In this document: positions 53,538-61,595 of the stretch, one piece after another
Position numbering within the stretch: position 1 is the first letter of the stretch
Layout: every line of letters begins with the position of its first letter
NCBI RefSeq assembly: GCF_900142605.1
Contig: NZ_FRBL01000001.1
Coordinates: 186,001-250,000, forward strand
DNA from: Chitinophaga jiangningensis
Lineage (GTDB): Bacteria > Bacteroidota > Bacteroidia > Chitinophagales > Chitinophagaceae
Direction: 5' to 3'
DNA: 64,000 nucleotides
The notes under the pieces: model-generated
Told to the model about the DNA's origin: nothing
What the model saw: only the letters and a program-made list of their open reading frames with translations
Databases searched by the model: none
Made by a program: the position numbers and the translations under genes

Positions 53538-53612
53538 TGGGAGTTGACGGGTTCGAACCGCCGACCCTCTGCTTGTAAGGCAGATGCTCTGAACCAGCTG
53601 AGCTAAACTCCC
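53538..53612 (-). tRNA. tRNA-Val (anticodon TAC)
   Basis: Identical 75-nt copy; 29 bp of spacer to each of its neighbours. Confidence 0.97.
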
Positions 53613-53641
53613 ATGAAAGATCTTTACCAGTAAAATTGAAG

Positions 53642-53716
53642 TGGGAGTTGACGGGTTCGAACCGCCGACCCTCTGCTTGTAAGGCAGATGCTCTGAACCA
53701 GCTGAGCTAAACTCCC
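53642..53716 (-). tRNA. tRNA-Val (anticodon TAC)
   Basis: Identical 75-nt copy and the first to be transcribed; a promoter-like motif lies about 44 bp upstream. Confidence 0.97.
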
Positions 53717-53759
53717 ATTCTTTCTTTGTAACCATCAAGCCTTTCGTTCGATGGGATTG

Positions 53760-53767
53760 CAAAGGTA
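53760..53767 (-). promoter_or_regulatory. Likely -7 element of the tRNA-Val array
   Basis: On the minus strand it reads TACCTTTG, matching TAnnTTTG, 44 bp upstream of the first tRNA. Confidence 0.6.
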
Positions 53768-53886
53768 TAATCTATTTTTATTCTACCAAATAAATTTTCG
53801 AAAAAACGATTAAAAGTTTGCATACACATCTACCACAATGACACTCAAACCCTTTACAGATAAGGTTTATAATTAGTATGAAAAAA

Positions 53887-53915
53887 ATCAGGATTGATGT
53901 TACATCAATCCTGAT
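53887..53915 (-). terminator. Terminator of the 315-aa lipoprotein gene
   Basis: A 13-bp perfect stem (ATCAGGATTGATG / CATCAATCCTGAT) with a TTA loop and seven A's on the left, giving a T-run on the minus strand. It lies 41 bp after the stop codon. Confidence 0.93.
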
Positions 53916-53955
53916 TCAACTGAGTTTTTATACAATTGCTTAGTTTTCTGCACAA

Positions 53956-54903
53956 TTATTTCTTCTTTTTCTTCTCTACCTTCTTCACGAAATTACCCTC
54001 AAAGAAACACTTGATACCGCGGTACGCACCGCAACCACCAATTTCCCTGATACTTACCCTGCCGGAAGAAAACTGGAAAGAAATACCACAGGATGTTTCC
54101 TTATCGCGGAATTCACCCCTGTTGCCGGCTATATACTGACCTACACCGCTCACCTCGCCCTTGCACTTACCGTTGTCTTTTGAGAAGGTAATGAAGAACT
54201 GGAACGACTTCGCATCCTCGCCATCACGGATAGATACCAGGCTCATGTCGCCACTGGTGTAATCAGCAGAAAAACGGTGCTTGCGCGGCAATGTATCAAG
54301 CGGATTGAAGATCTGACCTGGTACCGACAAGTTAGCCGAGTTAGTCATAATCAACATAGTAGAACCATCGGGATTTACACTGTAAAAGTCCTCCCGCTGC
54401 ATATCCCGCACAGGTCCGTGTTGTACCTCGGTGGACAATTTCAGCACGTTTCTGCTGTCGATCTGCAGGGAAGAATATACCCCGCTTCTACCTGCATCGG
54501 CTACACGAATACGCCGAACAAAGGTGCCTTTTTTCTTCTCCATAAAACAGAGATAAGCCACCGTACCGGAACGGCCTGCCGCCTTTACTACCATGTAATC
54601 CAGCGGATTACCCTCCATACGCTGCAAGGGCCACAATCGGACCTTTTCTCCTTTCGGGAAATCCCCTTTAGTAAGCGTATCCGTTAAAAAACGGTTCACG
54701 TCCGCCGTATCCAGTGCCAGCGAATCCGCCATCTTTAATTGCAGGGAATCTGACACCAACTTGTATGGCAACGCAGCCACCGGGAATAACTCCCGGAATT
54801 CCTCCCTGGTCATAGGCTCATCCCCGCCATGACCGGAATTCTTCTTTGTCTTACAGGCTGCCAATACACCTATGGCCATTATTAATAACAGATAACGCTT
54901 CAT
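53956..54903 (-). CDS. Hypothetical lipoprotein
   Basis: 315 aa with lipobox 'LAAC' (Cys17). A short Lys/Gly/His linker leads to a domain of about 280 residues. The region from about 235 ('GKCKGEVSGVGQYIAGNRGEFRDKETSCGISFQFSSGRVSIREIGGCGAYRGIKCFFEGNFVKK') has four cysteines likely forming disulfides and resembles glycine-rich C-terminal domains of other secreted Bacteroidota proteins. It ends with six lysines after 'VE'. Function unknown. Confidence 0.75.
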   Translation of the reverse strand: MKRYLLLIMAIGVLAACKTKKNSGHGGDEPMTREEFRELFPVAALPYKLVSDSLQLKMADSLALDTADVNRFLTDTLTKGDFPKGEKVRLWPLQRMEGNPLDYMVVKAAGRSGTVAYLCFMEKKKGTFVRRIRVADAGRSGVYSSLQIDSRNVLKLSTEVQHGPVRDMQREDFYSVNPDGSTMLIMTNSANLSVPGQIFNPLDTLPRKHRFSADYTSGDMSLVSIRDGEDAKSFQFFITFSKDNGKCKGEVSGVGQYIAGNRGEFRDKETSCGISFQFSSGRVSIREIGGCGAYRGIKCFFEGNFVKKVEKKKKK

Positions 54904-55007
54904 TAGTAGATTTAAATTCTTTGGGCGAAAAGTTAAACTAAATTTTTATATGTGCGCCTCCAAAATCAAAAAACATACCGGATATAGAAAAGTTCGGGGA
55001 AATTATT

Positions 55008-55032
55008 TAAGTTTGTCTAAATAATAATTTAG
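55008..55032 (+). promoter_or_regulatory. Promoter and overlapping DtxR/MntR-type operator
   Basis: TAAGTTTG (55008-55015) matches the TAnnTTTG -7 motif. Just downstream, CTAAAT-AATA-ATTTAG (55017-55032) is a perfect palindrome ending 5 bp before the regulator start codon, a good position for autorepression by the encoded DtxR-family protein in the presence of Mn2+ or Fe2+. Binding is inferred. Confidence 0.65.
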
Positions 55033-55037
55033 GTTGT

Positions 55038-55697
55038 ATGAATTTATCAGTTGCGGAAGAGAATTATATCAAAGCCATTTACAAGCTACAGGAAGGGGAA
55101 CAGGCCGTTACCACCAACGCCCTGGCATATGAACTGGAAACAAAGCCAGCCTCCGTGACCGATATGGCCAAGAAGCTGAAAGAGAAAAAACTCATCTCCT
55201 ATGAAAAATACCAAGGCATCACCCTCTCCCCGGAAGGCCGTAAAACGGCACTTCAGGTGGTAAGGCGGCACCGACTCTGGGAATGCTTTCTTGTGGATAA
55301 GCTCTCCTTCTCCTGGGAAGAAGTGCATGAACTGGCGGAAGAACTGGAACACGTACGCAGTGAAAAGCTCATCAGCCGCCTCAGTGATTTCCTCGGTAAT
55401 CCGGTGATAGACCCACATGGCGACCCCATCCCAGACGCCAACGGCCGCATGGCCAAGCCAAGGCCGCAAACCTCTCTGGACCAGGCCAATGCCAGAAGAC
55501 TCGTGGTCACTGCAGTTAGTGATCAGTCGTCCGCACTCCTGGCATTCCTCAATGCCAAAAGCATTAAACTGGGTACCCAGCTGGAAATCATCGCCCACTA
55601 CGAATTCGACAACTCAATTGAAATAAAGGTAAAACATCAGCCAGCCATCACCATCAGTGAACAAGTGGCTAAAAATATAATGGTCAGACCGCTATAA
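55038..55697 (+). CDS. DtxR/MntR-family metal-dependent repressor
   Basis: 219 aa. Residues 1-70 form the winged helix-turn-helix ('AEENYIKAIYKLQEGEQAVTTNALAYELETKPASVTDMAKKLKEKKLISYEKYQGITLSPEGR'). Residues 70-140 are the metal-binding dimerisation domain ('VVRRHRLWECFLVDKLSFSWEEVHELAEELEHVRSEKLISRL') with the expected Glu/His/Cys ligands. The C-terminal about 75 residues are FeoA/SH3-like. It sits directly upstream of the Nramp transporter gene (12 bp), so it probably controls manganese or iron uptake. Confidence 0.92.
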   Translation: MNLSVAEENYIKAIYKLQEGEQAVTTNALAYELETKPASVTDMAKKLKEKKLISYEKYQGITLSPEGRKTALQVVRRHRLWECFLVDKLSFSWEEVHELAEELEHVRSEKLISRLSDFLGNPVIDPHGDPIPDANGRMAKPRPQTSLDQANARRLVVTAVSDQSSALLAFLNAKSIKLGTQLEIIAHYEFDNSIEIKVKHQPAITISEQVAKNIMVRPL

Positions 55698-55709
55698 CAC
55701 TAAACCTAT

Positions 55710-57572
55710 ATGGGACCGTCACTAAGTGAAGTACATGAAAGTATAGACACCGGAAGTAAATCGAAATGGAAGAAAATATTTGCCTTCTTCGGACCCGCCT
55801 ACCTGGTGAGCGTAGGCTATATGGACCCCGGCAACTGGGCCACCGACCTCGCCGGAGGTAGTAAGTACGGCTACACGCTGCTATGGGTACTGCTCATGAG
55901 CAACATCATGGCACTACTGCTGCAGAGCCTCAGCGCCCGCCTGGGCATCGTCAGAGGCCGCGACCTCGCACAGGCCAACCGCGAAACCTATCCGCCCGCT
56001 GTTAACTTCATCCTCTACATCCTCGCAGAAATAGCTATCGCCGCCACCGACCTCGCAGAAGTACTCGGTATGGCCATCGGTATCCAACTACTTACCGGCC
56101 TGCCACTCATCTGGGGCGTTAGCCTGACCGTATTAGATACCTTTCTCCTGCTCGTATTGCAACGGTTTGGCATGAGAAAGATGGAAGCCTTCATAGTGGC
56201 ACTAGTCGCCATCGTGGGCACATCGTTCCTGATAGAACTCATTCTCGCCAAACCTAAAATGAGTGAAGTAGTAACCGGTTTCATACCCAGTATACCCGAT
56301 AATACCGCCCTCTACCTCGCTATCGGTATCATCGGCGCCACCGTAATGCCCCATAACCTCTACCTGCACTCAGCACTGGTGCAAACCAGGAAAATAAAAC
56401 GTGATGAAAAAGGCATCCGCCAGTCGATCAAACTCAACTTTATCGACAGCGCCATCGCGCTCAACCTCGCCTTTTTCGTAAACGCCGCCATCCTCATACT
56501 GGCAGCTGCTGTGTTTTACAATACAGGACGTACGCACATCGCTGAAATCCAGGATGCACACGAACTGCTGGAGAAATTATTAGGCACCAAACTGGCCCCC
56601 GTCCTGTTTGCCGTAGCCCTGATCGCAGCCGGACAAAGCTCCACGGTAACAGGTACCCTCGCCGGCCAAATTGTAATGGAAGGCTACCTGCACCTGCGTA
56701 TCAATCCATGGCTGCGCCGCCTCATCACCAGGCTGCTGGCGATTATTCCAGCCCTGCTGGTAATTATCATCGCCGGCGATAAAGAAGTGGGTGCACTGCT
56801 GGTATTCAGCCAGGTACTGCTGAGCTTTCAGCTGGGCTTCGCCATCATTCCACTCATTCACTTCGTGAGCGATAAACATACCATGGGTAACTTCGCCATC
56901 AAAACGCCTGTGAAGATTCTTAGCTGGGTGATTGCCTCCGTGCTGGTATACCTGAACTCACGAATGGTTTTTGAAGAAGCACGCGATTACATCTCCGGAA
57001 ATAGTAACAGCCTTGTAGACGCTATTATCATTATCGTGGGTATTGGCTTCCTCGTGCTGCTCGGATTCACCATTATCTACCCTATCTTCCGCAAACATCC
57101 GGAAGCACCCGATAATCCTAATATTCATAAGGCACAGGTAAGCCTGGGTGAACTGGATGAACCCATCTACCACCGTATTGCCATGGCGCTGGAATTCGGC
57201 AAATTCGATGAACAGATTATCCGAAATGCCATTGCTCACGGTAACGAACACACGGAGTATATCCTGATTCATATTGTAGAAAGTGCGTCGGCTAAGTATT
57301 TCGGAAAAGATTCCGATGACCTGGAAACACGTAAAGACCAGGAACAGCTGGACACCTACGTAGCGCTCCTGAAATCCAGGAATATCAAGGCCAAAGGGGT
57401 GCTCGGCTTCCGCCGCCGCTCCAACGAAATTGCCCGCATCGTGTCCGAAGAAAAAGCAGACTTCCTCGTACTCGGCGGCCACGGCCACAAAGGACTAAAG
57501 GATCTTATTTACGGCGAAACCGCCAACCAGGTGAGGCATAAAGTAAAAGTGCCGGTACTGGTAGTACAATAA
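55710..57572 (+). CDS. Nramp divalent-metal transporter fused to a universal stress protein domain
   Basis: 620 aa. Residues about 25-460 hold 11 or so helices with the metal site 'MDPGNWATDLAGG' in helix 1 (D39/N42) and 'MPHNLYLHSALVQTRKI' in helix 6, as in proton-coupled Mn2+/Fe2+ importers. Residues about 475-620 are a cytoplasmic USP domain ('RIAMALEFGKFDEQIIRNAIAH' and the ATP-loop-like 'VLGGHGHKGLKDLIYGETANQVRHKVKVPVLVV'). Usual Nramp proteins are about 410-450 aa and lack the USP part. It is co-transcribed with the DtxR gene. Confidence 0.93.
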   Translation: MGPSLSEVHESIDTGSKSKWKKIFAFFGPAYLVSVGYMDPGNWATDLAGGSKYGYTLLWVLLMSNIMALLLQSLSARLGIVRGRDLAQANRETYPPAVNFILYILAEIAIAATDLAEVLGMAIGIQLLTGLPLIWGVSLTVLDTFLLLVLQRFGMRKMEAFIVALVAIVGTSFLIELILAKPKMSEVVTGFIPSIPDNTALYLAIGIIGATVMPHNLYLHSALVQTRKIKRDEKGIRQSIKLNFIDSAIALNLAFFVNAAILILAAAVFYNTGRTHIAEIQDAHELLEKLLGTKLAPVLFAVALIAAGQSSTVTGTLAGQIVMEGYLHLRINPWLRRLITRLLAIIPALLVIIIAGDKEVGALLVFSQVLLSFQLGFAIIPLIHFVSDKHTMGNFAIKTPVKILSWVIASVLVYLNSRMVFEEARDYISGNSNSLVDAIIIIVGIGFLVLLGFTIIYPIFRKHPEAPDNPNIHKAQVSLGELDEPIYHRIAMALEFGKFDEQIIRNAIAHGNEHTEYILIHIVESASAKYFGKDSDDLETRKDQEQLDTYVALLKSRNIKAKGVLGFRRRSNEIARIVSEEKADFLVLGGHGHKGLKDLIYGETANQVRHKVKVPVLVVQ

Positions 57573-57580
57573 TTTAGTGT

Positions 57581-57970
57581 ATGCAACAGCTATTCAAACC
57601 CGGCGACACCAAAACATTTGAACGTATCGTTACCATGGCCGACTGCGCCGCATTCGACAGCGGTATGGTACACCCGGTATATGCCACCTTTGCACTCGCC
57701 AGAGACGCCGAATGGTGTTGCCGCCTGTTTGTGCTGGAAATGAAAGAAGAAGGAGAAGAAGGAATTGGCGCCTCGCTCACCGTGGAGCACCACGCACCCG
57801 CGCTGAATGGTAGTACAGTAAGGTTTACCGCTACTATTGAAAGCCTGTTGCATCACACCATCACCTGCTCCTACACGGCCCATGTGGGCAACAAACTGAT
57901 TGCATCAGGTACACAGGTACAAAAAATATTGAAGAAGGAGAAGCTGGAGAAACTATTTGCCGGCGCCTGA
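57581..57970 (+). CDS. Hot-dog-fold thioesterase
   Basis: 129 aa, resembling fluoroacetyl-CoA-type/YbgC-like hot-dog thioesterases ('HPVYATFALARDAEWCCRLFVLEM', 'GIGASLTVEHHAPALNGSTVRFTATIESLLHHTITC'). Acyl-CoA substrate unknown. It begins 8 bp after the Nramp gene, so it is likely in the metal-uptake operon, an odd partner. Its last three codons and stop form part of a large inverted repeat. Confidence 0.82.
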   Translation: MQQLFKPGDTKTFERIVTMADCAAFDSGMVHPVYATFALARDAEWCCRLFVLEMKEEGEEGIGASLTVEHHAPALNGSTVRFTATIESLLHHTITCSYTAHVGNKLIASGTQVQKILKKEKLEKLFAGA

Positions 57971-58019
57971 CTTTTCCCATCCTTTCCCGGGAGGGGATGG
58001 GAAAAGTTCAGGTACCGGC
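57959..58019. terminator. Long inverted repeat shared by convergent genes
   Basis: The left arm 57959-57982 includes the last codons and stop of the thioesterase gene; the right arm 57995-58019 ends 7 bp before the regulator stop. The central CTTTTCCCATCC / GGATGGGAAAAG stem is perfect (12 bp); the outer part pairs with three or so differences. Probably a bidirectional terminator. Confidence 0.75.
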
Positions 58020-58026
58020 GGATGTA

Positions 58027-58779
58027 TTATAAGCCCAGTGCTGCTTTCAGCCTTGGGTAACCTGTTTTACTCACCAATACTTTAGCGCCGCTTTTTAGGA
58101 TCGCGAGGTGATTTTCTTTTTCGTATGGATCAATCCTGCTCACCTGGTTTATATTCAGAATATAAGACCGGTGCACACGGGTAAACTGTTGCGCATCGAG
58201 GGTTTGCTCAAAAAACGACATCGTTTTGTTTTTCAGAAAAGCTCCTTCCTGCGTTACTACTTTCACATAATCATCCGCTGCTTCCAGGTAATGGATATCA
58301 TGCACGGGGATGATCTTGATTTTACCGTTTATTTTTACCACTACCCTGTTGCTCTGCACCGGCGAGCTACCGGCTGCATCCAGTAAGGCGCTGGTATCCG
58401 GAGCCGGTACCGGCGCTGCAATAGCGGCTTTCAGCTCCAGCCATTTCTGCAAAGCTTTATCAAAGCGTTCTTTAGAAAAAGGTTTCAGCAGGTAATCCGC
58501 CGCATTCACCTCAAACGCCCTGATGGCGTGCTCTTCAAACGCTGTTGTAAATATTACTGCCGGCATATTTTCTACCAGTTCCAGCATTTCAAAACCGGTA
58601 ATTTTCGGCATTTGTATATCGAGGAAAATGATATCCGGCTGATGTTGCTGAATTGCTTTCAGTCCTTCAAAACCATCATTACACTCCTGCAGTACCTGCA
58701 CCTGCGGATAGGAGAGCAGATACTCTTTTACTACTTCCCTTGCCAGTGGTTCATCATCAATTATTACTGCTTTTATCAT
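58027..58779 (-). CDS. LytTR-family response regulator
   Basis: About 250 aa from the ATG at 58779 (MIKAVIIDDEP). Receiver domain: acidic pair 'IDDEP', phosphoacceptor Asp in 'PDIIFLDIQMPKITGFEML', Thr in 'VIFTTAFEE' and Lys in 'YLLKPFSKERF'. A linker leads to a LytTR DNA-binding domain ('IHYLEAADDYVKVVTQEGAFLKNKTMSFFEQTLDAQQFTRVHRSYILNINQV'). It pairs with the kinase gene just upstream, which it overlaps by 23 bp. Confidence 0.95.
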   Translation of the reverse strand: MIKAVIIDDEPLAREVVKEYLLSYPQVQVLQECNDGFEGLKAIQQHQPDIIFLDIQMPKITGFEMLELVENMPAVIFTTAFEEHAIRAFEVNAADYLLKPFSKERFDKALQKWLELKAAIAAPVPAPDTSALLDAAGSSPVQSNRVVVKINGKIKIIPVHDIHYLEAADDYVKVVTQEGAFLKNKTMSFFEQTLDAQQFTRVHRSYILNINQVSRIDPYEKENHLAILKSGAKVLVSKTGYPRLKAALGL

Positions 58780-59821
58780 GTGTTTGAGGTACTTTAATGA
58801 GTGTTGTATAAATATTTCCGTTGACCGAGGTTTCGAGCAGATCCTGTCTCGCAAAAAGCAGGTACAACCTGCGCTTGATGGATGAAAGGCCGAAGCCTGT
58901 TCCTTTTTTCGGTGCCTGTAATTCAGTATCGAAAGGGTTTTGCACTTCCAGGTACAGCGTATTTTCGCCGGCCCATGCCCTTATATTGATAGCAATTTCA
59001 CCAATGGTATCGTACAGTCCAAATTTAATGGCATTTTCCACTACCGGCTGCAGCAGCATTGGCGGCATAAACATCTTTTCGGCGCCGTCATCATGCGAAA
59101 CATTGGTGGTAAGGCGGTGACCGAACCGCACTTTTTCTATATCGAGGTACAGCCCCAGGTACTGCAGTTCTTCCGTCAATGATATCCACTGATCATCTTC
59201 TCTTTTGATGGAGCCGCGGAGGAAGTCGGACAGCTTGAGTACCATTTCCCTTGCCTGTTGCGGCCGCAGCATGATCAGCGCATTGATGGAGTTAAGACTG
59301 TTAAAAAGAAAGTGTGGTTGTAACTGTTGCCTTAGCTTAAACAACTCTGCTTCTCTCACAATCTTTTGCGTATCTTCTTTCCTTTGCAGTTCCGCCTGCT
59401 GATCTTCCATATCGTACAGCATGATGCTGCGGAAACCAATACCGGTGATGATCAGCCAGCCTACAATGCAGTAGATGGGAATACCTTTGGTGAGCCACAT
59501 CAGGTAATACGCATCGCCAGCAAAGGTTTTGTGTAATATCCATTGTGAGGCAGCTACCCAAAGGAACGTCATGGCACAACTCACCACACTTACATACATA
59601 AACTGCACCAGTCCGCGATTAGGGCGGTAATAGGCGAGGTTACTACTGATCAGTAAACATACAGAGCCCAGCAGGCAGATATGCACCGAACTATCCGTGA
59701 CGGACTGCCAGAAAGGGAAGTCGAACCATTGCCATAACAGGAAAGTATAAACGACGAATGCAATCGCAAAAGTGGCAGTGAATACTCTACCGGCAGGACC
59801 TGTATAAATGCTTTTTCCCAC
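58757..59821 (-). CDS. LytS/YehU-type sensor histidine kinase
   Basis: 354 aa with four membrane helices (about 12-135), no large periplasmic domain. The His_kinase domain carries the phospho-accepting His in 'LRQQLQPHFLFNSLNSINAL', and an ATP-binding region follows ('MLLQPVVENAIKFGL', 'GTGFGLSSIKRRLYLLF'). It likely senses a membrane-linked signal and phosphorylates the LytTR regulator. Start follows the DUF4288 gene by 13 bp. Confidence 0.93.
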   Translation of the reverse strand: MGKSIYTGPAGRVFTATFAIAFVVYTFLLWQWFDFPFWQSVTDSSVHICLLGSVCLLISSNLAYYRPNRGLVQFMYVSVVSCAMTFLWVAASQWILHKTFAGDAYYLMWLTKGIPIYCIVGWLIITGIGFRSIMLYDMEDQQAELQRKEDTQKIVREAELFKLRQQLQPHFLFNSLNSINALIMLRPQQAREMVLKLSDFLRGSIKREDDQWISLTEELQYLGLYLDIEKVRFGHRLTTNVSHDDGAEKMFMPPMLLQPVVENAIKFGLYDTIGEIAINIRAWAGENTLYLEVQNPFDTELQAPKKGTGFGLSSIKRRLYLLFARQDLLETSVNGNIYTTLIKVPQTHDKSSNN

Positions 59822-59834
59822 GCTGTTGTTTAGG

Positions 59835-60185
59835 TTAATGAAGTTCGGCTACTGGTTGCTCCTGTAACTGGGCTGATTTTGTTTGCAGCCATGCTACGTA
59901 AGACTTAGGATCTCCCGGCTCTTCGATACGGGAGTAAAGTTCCATACCGTCTGTCAGTTGATCCAGTGTATATATTTCAGGTACGTTGATGAACTTCCAG
60001 TTCACCATTTCCTGCTGATGATTTTTAAAAGCATATTGCTCCTGGATGCCTATCTCGTGAGCTTTTGCCAGCGCGTCTTTTTTAGTTACGGCGCTGACCA
60101 GGCGAATTTGTTCATCAAACTGCGGTGTATGGTTGCCATCTCCTACGATGATCTGATAAACAACTTTTGCAACAAACCAATGCAT
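59835..60185 (-). CDS. DUF4288 domain protein
   Basis: 116 aa small cytoplasmic protein: 'WFVAKVVYQI', 'PQFDEQIRLVSAVTKKDALAKAHEIGIQEQYAF', 'VNWKFINVPEIYTLDQLTDGMELYSRI', which match DUF4288. Function unknown. It begins a probable operon with the sensor kinase and regulator. Confidence 0.82.
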   Translation of the reverse strand: MHWFVAKVVYQIIVGDGNHTPQFDEQIRLVSAVTKKDALAKAHEIGIQEQYAFKNHQQEMVNWKFINVPEIYTLDQLTDGMELYSRIEEPGDPKSYVAWLQTKSAQLQEQPVAELH

Positions 60186-60254
60186 ATACGATGATTTTAC
60201 AGGATTATAATTAGTTTTTCAAAAAAATGGGGGTTAACCGATGGACATTTCAAC

Positions 60255-61052
60255 TTATATATAGCTTTTTATTTCCACGCCTCCGAAGATGCAGCTGCCT
60301 TTGAGCACCAGCGTCTTTTCTGCGGTGGTGGCGCGCATCAGCTCCGGATTCCGTTTATCATCCACGCCGCCGAGTATGGTAGTTACATCGATGATCACAT
60401 TCCAGTTGGATGGTACGATGATTTCACATCCGCCGAAGATGGCCGTCACGTCCAGCACTGCGGTATCCTTGATATCAGCCTGGGTGAAGTTCAGTTCTCC
60501 TCCGCCGAAGATGGCACTTACGTAACCTCCTTTGAAATCTTTGGACAACACCAGTTTATTAACGCTGCCAAAAATGGCCGTGGCATTGATTCTGTCATCA
60601 GAGTAATTTTCTGCGTTGTAGTTTTCGTTTTCAATCCAGCCATGCGTTTCGTCGTGTTTCCATTTGCCGTAGTCCCTGTTTCTGTGCCACTTGTGTTTGC
60701 AGCTATTGCTCCAGTCTTCATTGCGTTTCAGCATAATAACGATACCGACGCCAATCAGCACTACCGGCCAGATGAAACGTGCGGTATTATAAGGCCACTG
60801 CATGATTTCGCCGGCCAGAAATACGCCGCCTACCATGAGCATGGCAAGCCAGCCGCCACCACGGAACTCGTGTTTAATACCCACCAGCAAGCCGATCACG
60901 ATCAGCAGCATTTGCCAGGAGAATAACCAGTAAGGCAGGTCCAGGTCTAATCTCTTCAACAGCAGCCCTACGCCTATCAGGATAAGAACGATCCCACCTA
61001 CGGCGTTTCCACCTCTTTTGGATTTTTTTATTTCAGTTTCTGTGCTTGACAT
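60255..61052 (-). CDS. LiaF-like envelope-stress membrane protein
   Basis: 265 aa. Four short membrane helices (about 17-108) belong to the LiaF/DUF5668 type. After a charged linker (Asn/His/Lys-rich) the C-terminal half has five copies of a short strand motif (TAIFGS, SAIFGG, TAIFGG, TTILGG, SCIFGG), spaced 20-25 residues apart, as in the LiaF beta-helical C-domain. LiaF homologues restrain a sensor kinase; the LytS-type kinase gene nearby is an attractive partner. Confidence 0.85.
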   Translation of the reverse strand: MSSTETEIKKSKRGGNAVGGIVLILIGVGLLLKRLDLDLPYWLFSWQMLLIVIGLLVGIKHEFRGGGWLAMLMVGGVFLAGEIMQWPYNTARFIWPVVLIGVGIVIMLKRNEDWSNSCKHKWHRNRDYGKWKHDETHGWIENENYNAENYSDDRINATAIFGSVNKLVLSKDFKGGYVSAIFGGGELNFTQADIKDTAVLDVTAIFGGCEIIVPSNWNVIIDVTTILGGVDDKRNPELMRATTAEKTLVLKGSCIFGGVEIKSYI

Positions 61053-61089
61053 TTTTAAGATTTTATAAATATTTAATGGTGGTGGGTTT

Positions 61090-61455
61090 TTATCCTCTTT
61101 TTCTGGCGGATGCCTTTCTGGATAAGATGATTACACCCAGGAGGATCAGGCCTACCGGCCATATAAAGCGATCGATCAGAAAGGATACGTGCAAAATATC
61201 TTTTATAAAGAAGATACCACCAATTCCCATCAATATGGCCCAGCCAATACCCTGGAAGTTTCTTTTAATACCCACCAGCAAACCCACCACCATCATTACC
61301 ACCTGCCAGGAGGAGATCCAGTGCGGCAATCCCAGGTGTACATCCAGGTTAAGGATGTTCACGAGGAGGGCGATGCCGAGGATGATCAGAAAGATACCAC
61401 CTACTCCGCTTCTGCCTTTTCCGGAACTGTTTACTTGTGTGACTGTGTTTGCCAT
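61090..61455 (-). CDS. LiaI/DUF5668-like membrane protein
   Basis: About 121 aa from the ATG at 61455, set by a promoter motif at 61484 that leaves no room for the ATG at 61476. Four hydrophobic segments (about 17-105) match the N-terminal membrane domain of the LiaF-like protein downstream ('GVGGIFLIILGIALLVNIL'), but it lacks the soluble C-domain. It is probably a partial duplication of, and partner for, the LiaF-like protein. Confidence 0.8.
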   Translation of the reverse strand: MANTVTQVNSSGKGRSGVGGIFLIILGIALLVNILNLDVHLGLPHWISSWQVVMMVVGLLVGIKRNFQGIGWAILMGIGGIFFIKDILHVSFLIDRFIWPVGLILLGVIILSRKASARKRG

Positions 61456-61483
61456 GTGTGAAATTTTATGATACAAAAATAGG

Positions 61484-61491
61484 TTGCCCCA
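61484..61491 (-). promoter_or_regulatory. Likely -7 element of the LiaI/LiaF-like genes
   Basis: On the minus strand it reads TATTTTTG, matching TAnnTTTG, 29 bp upstream of the ATG at 61455. Confidence 0.5.
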
Positions 61492-61595
61492 CTTCCTGTA
61501 TCAACAGCACTTAGGCTAAAAAGAGTGGTTTACCGGTAAAACACATGAAAATGCCGGTGAAAATGATCAGAAATCTGCCAGTCCGGACTCACCGG

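Noticed and set aside
53529..53762. 77-codon minus-strand frame in the tRNA array
   Set aside because: It is a translation of two tRNA genes, which explains its internal repeat.
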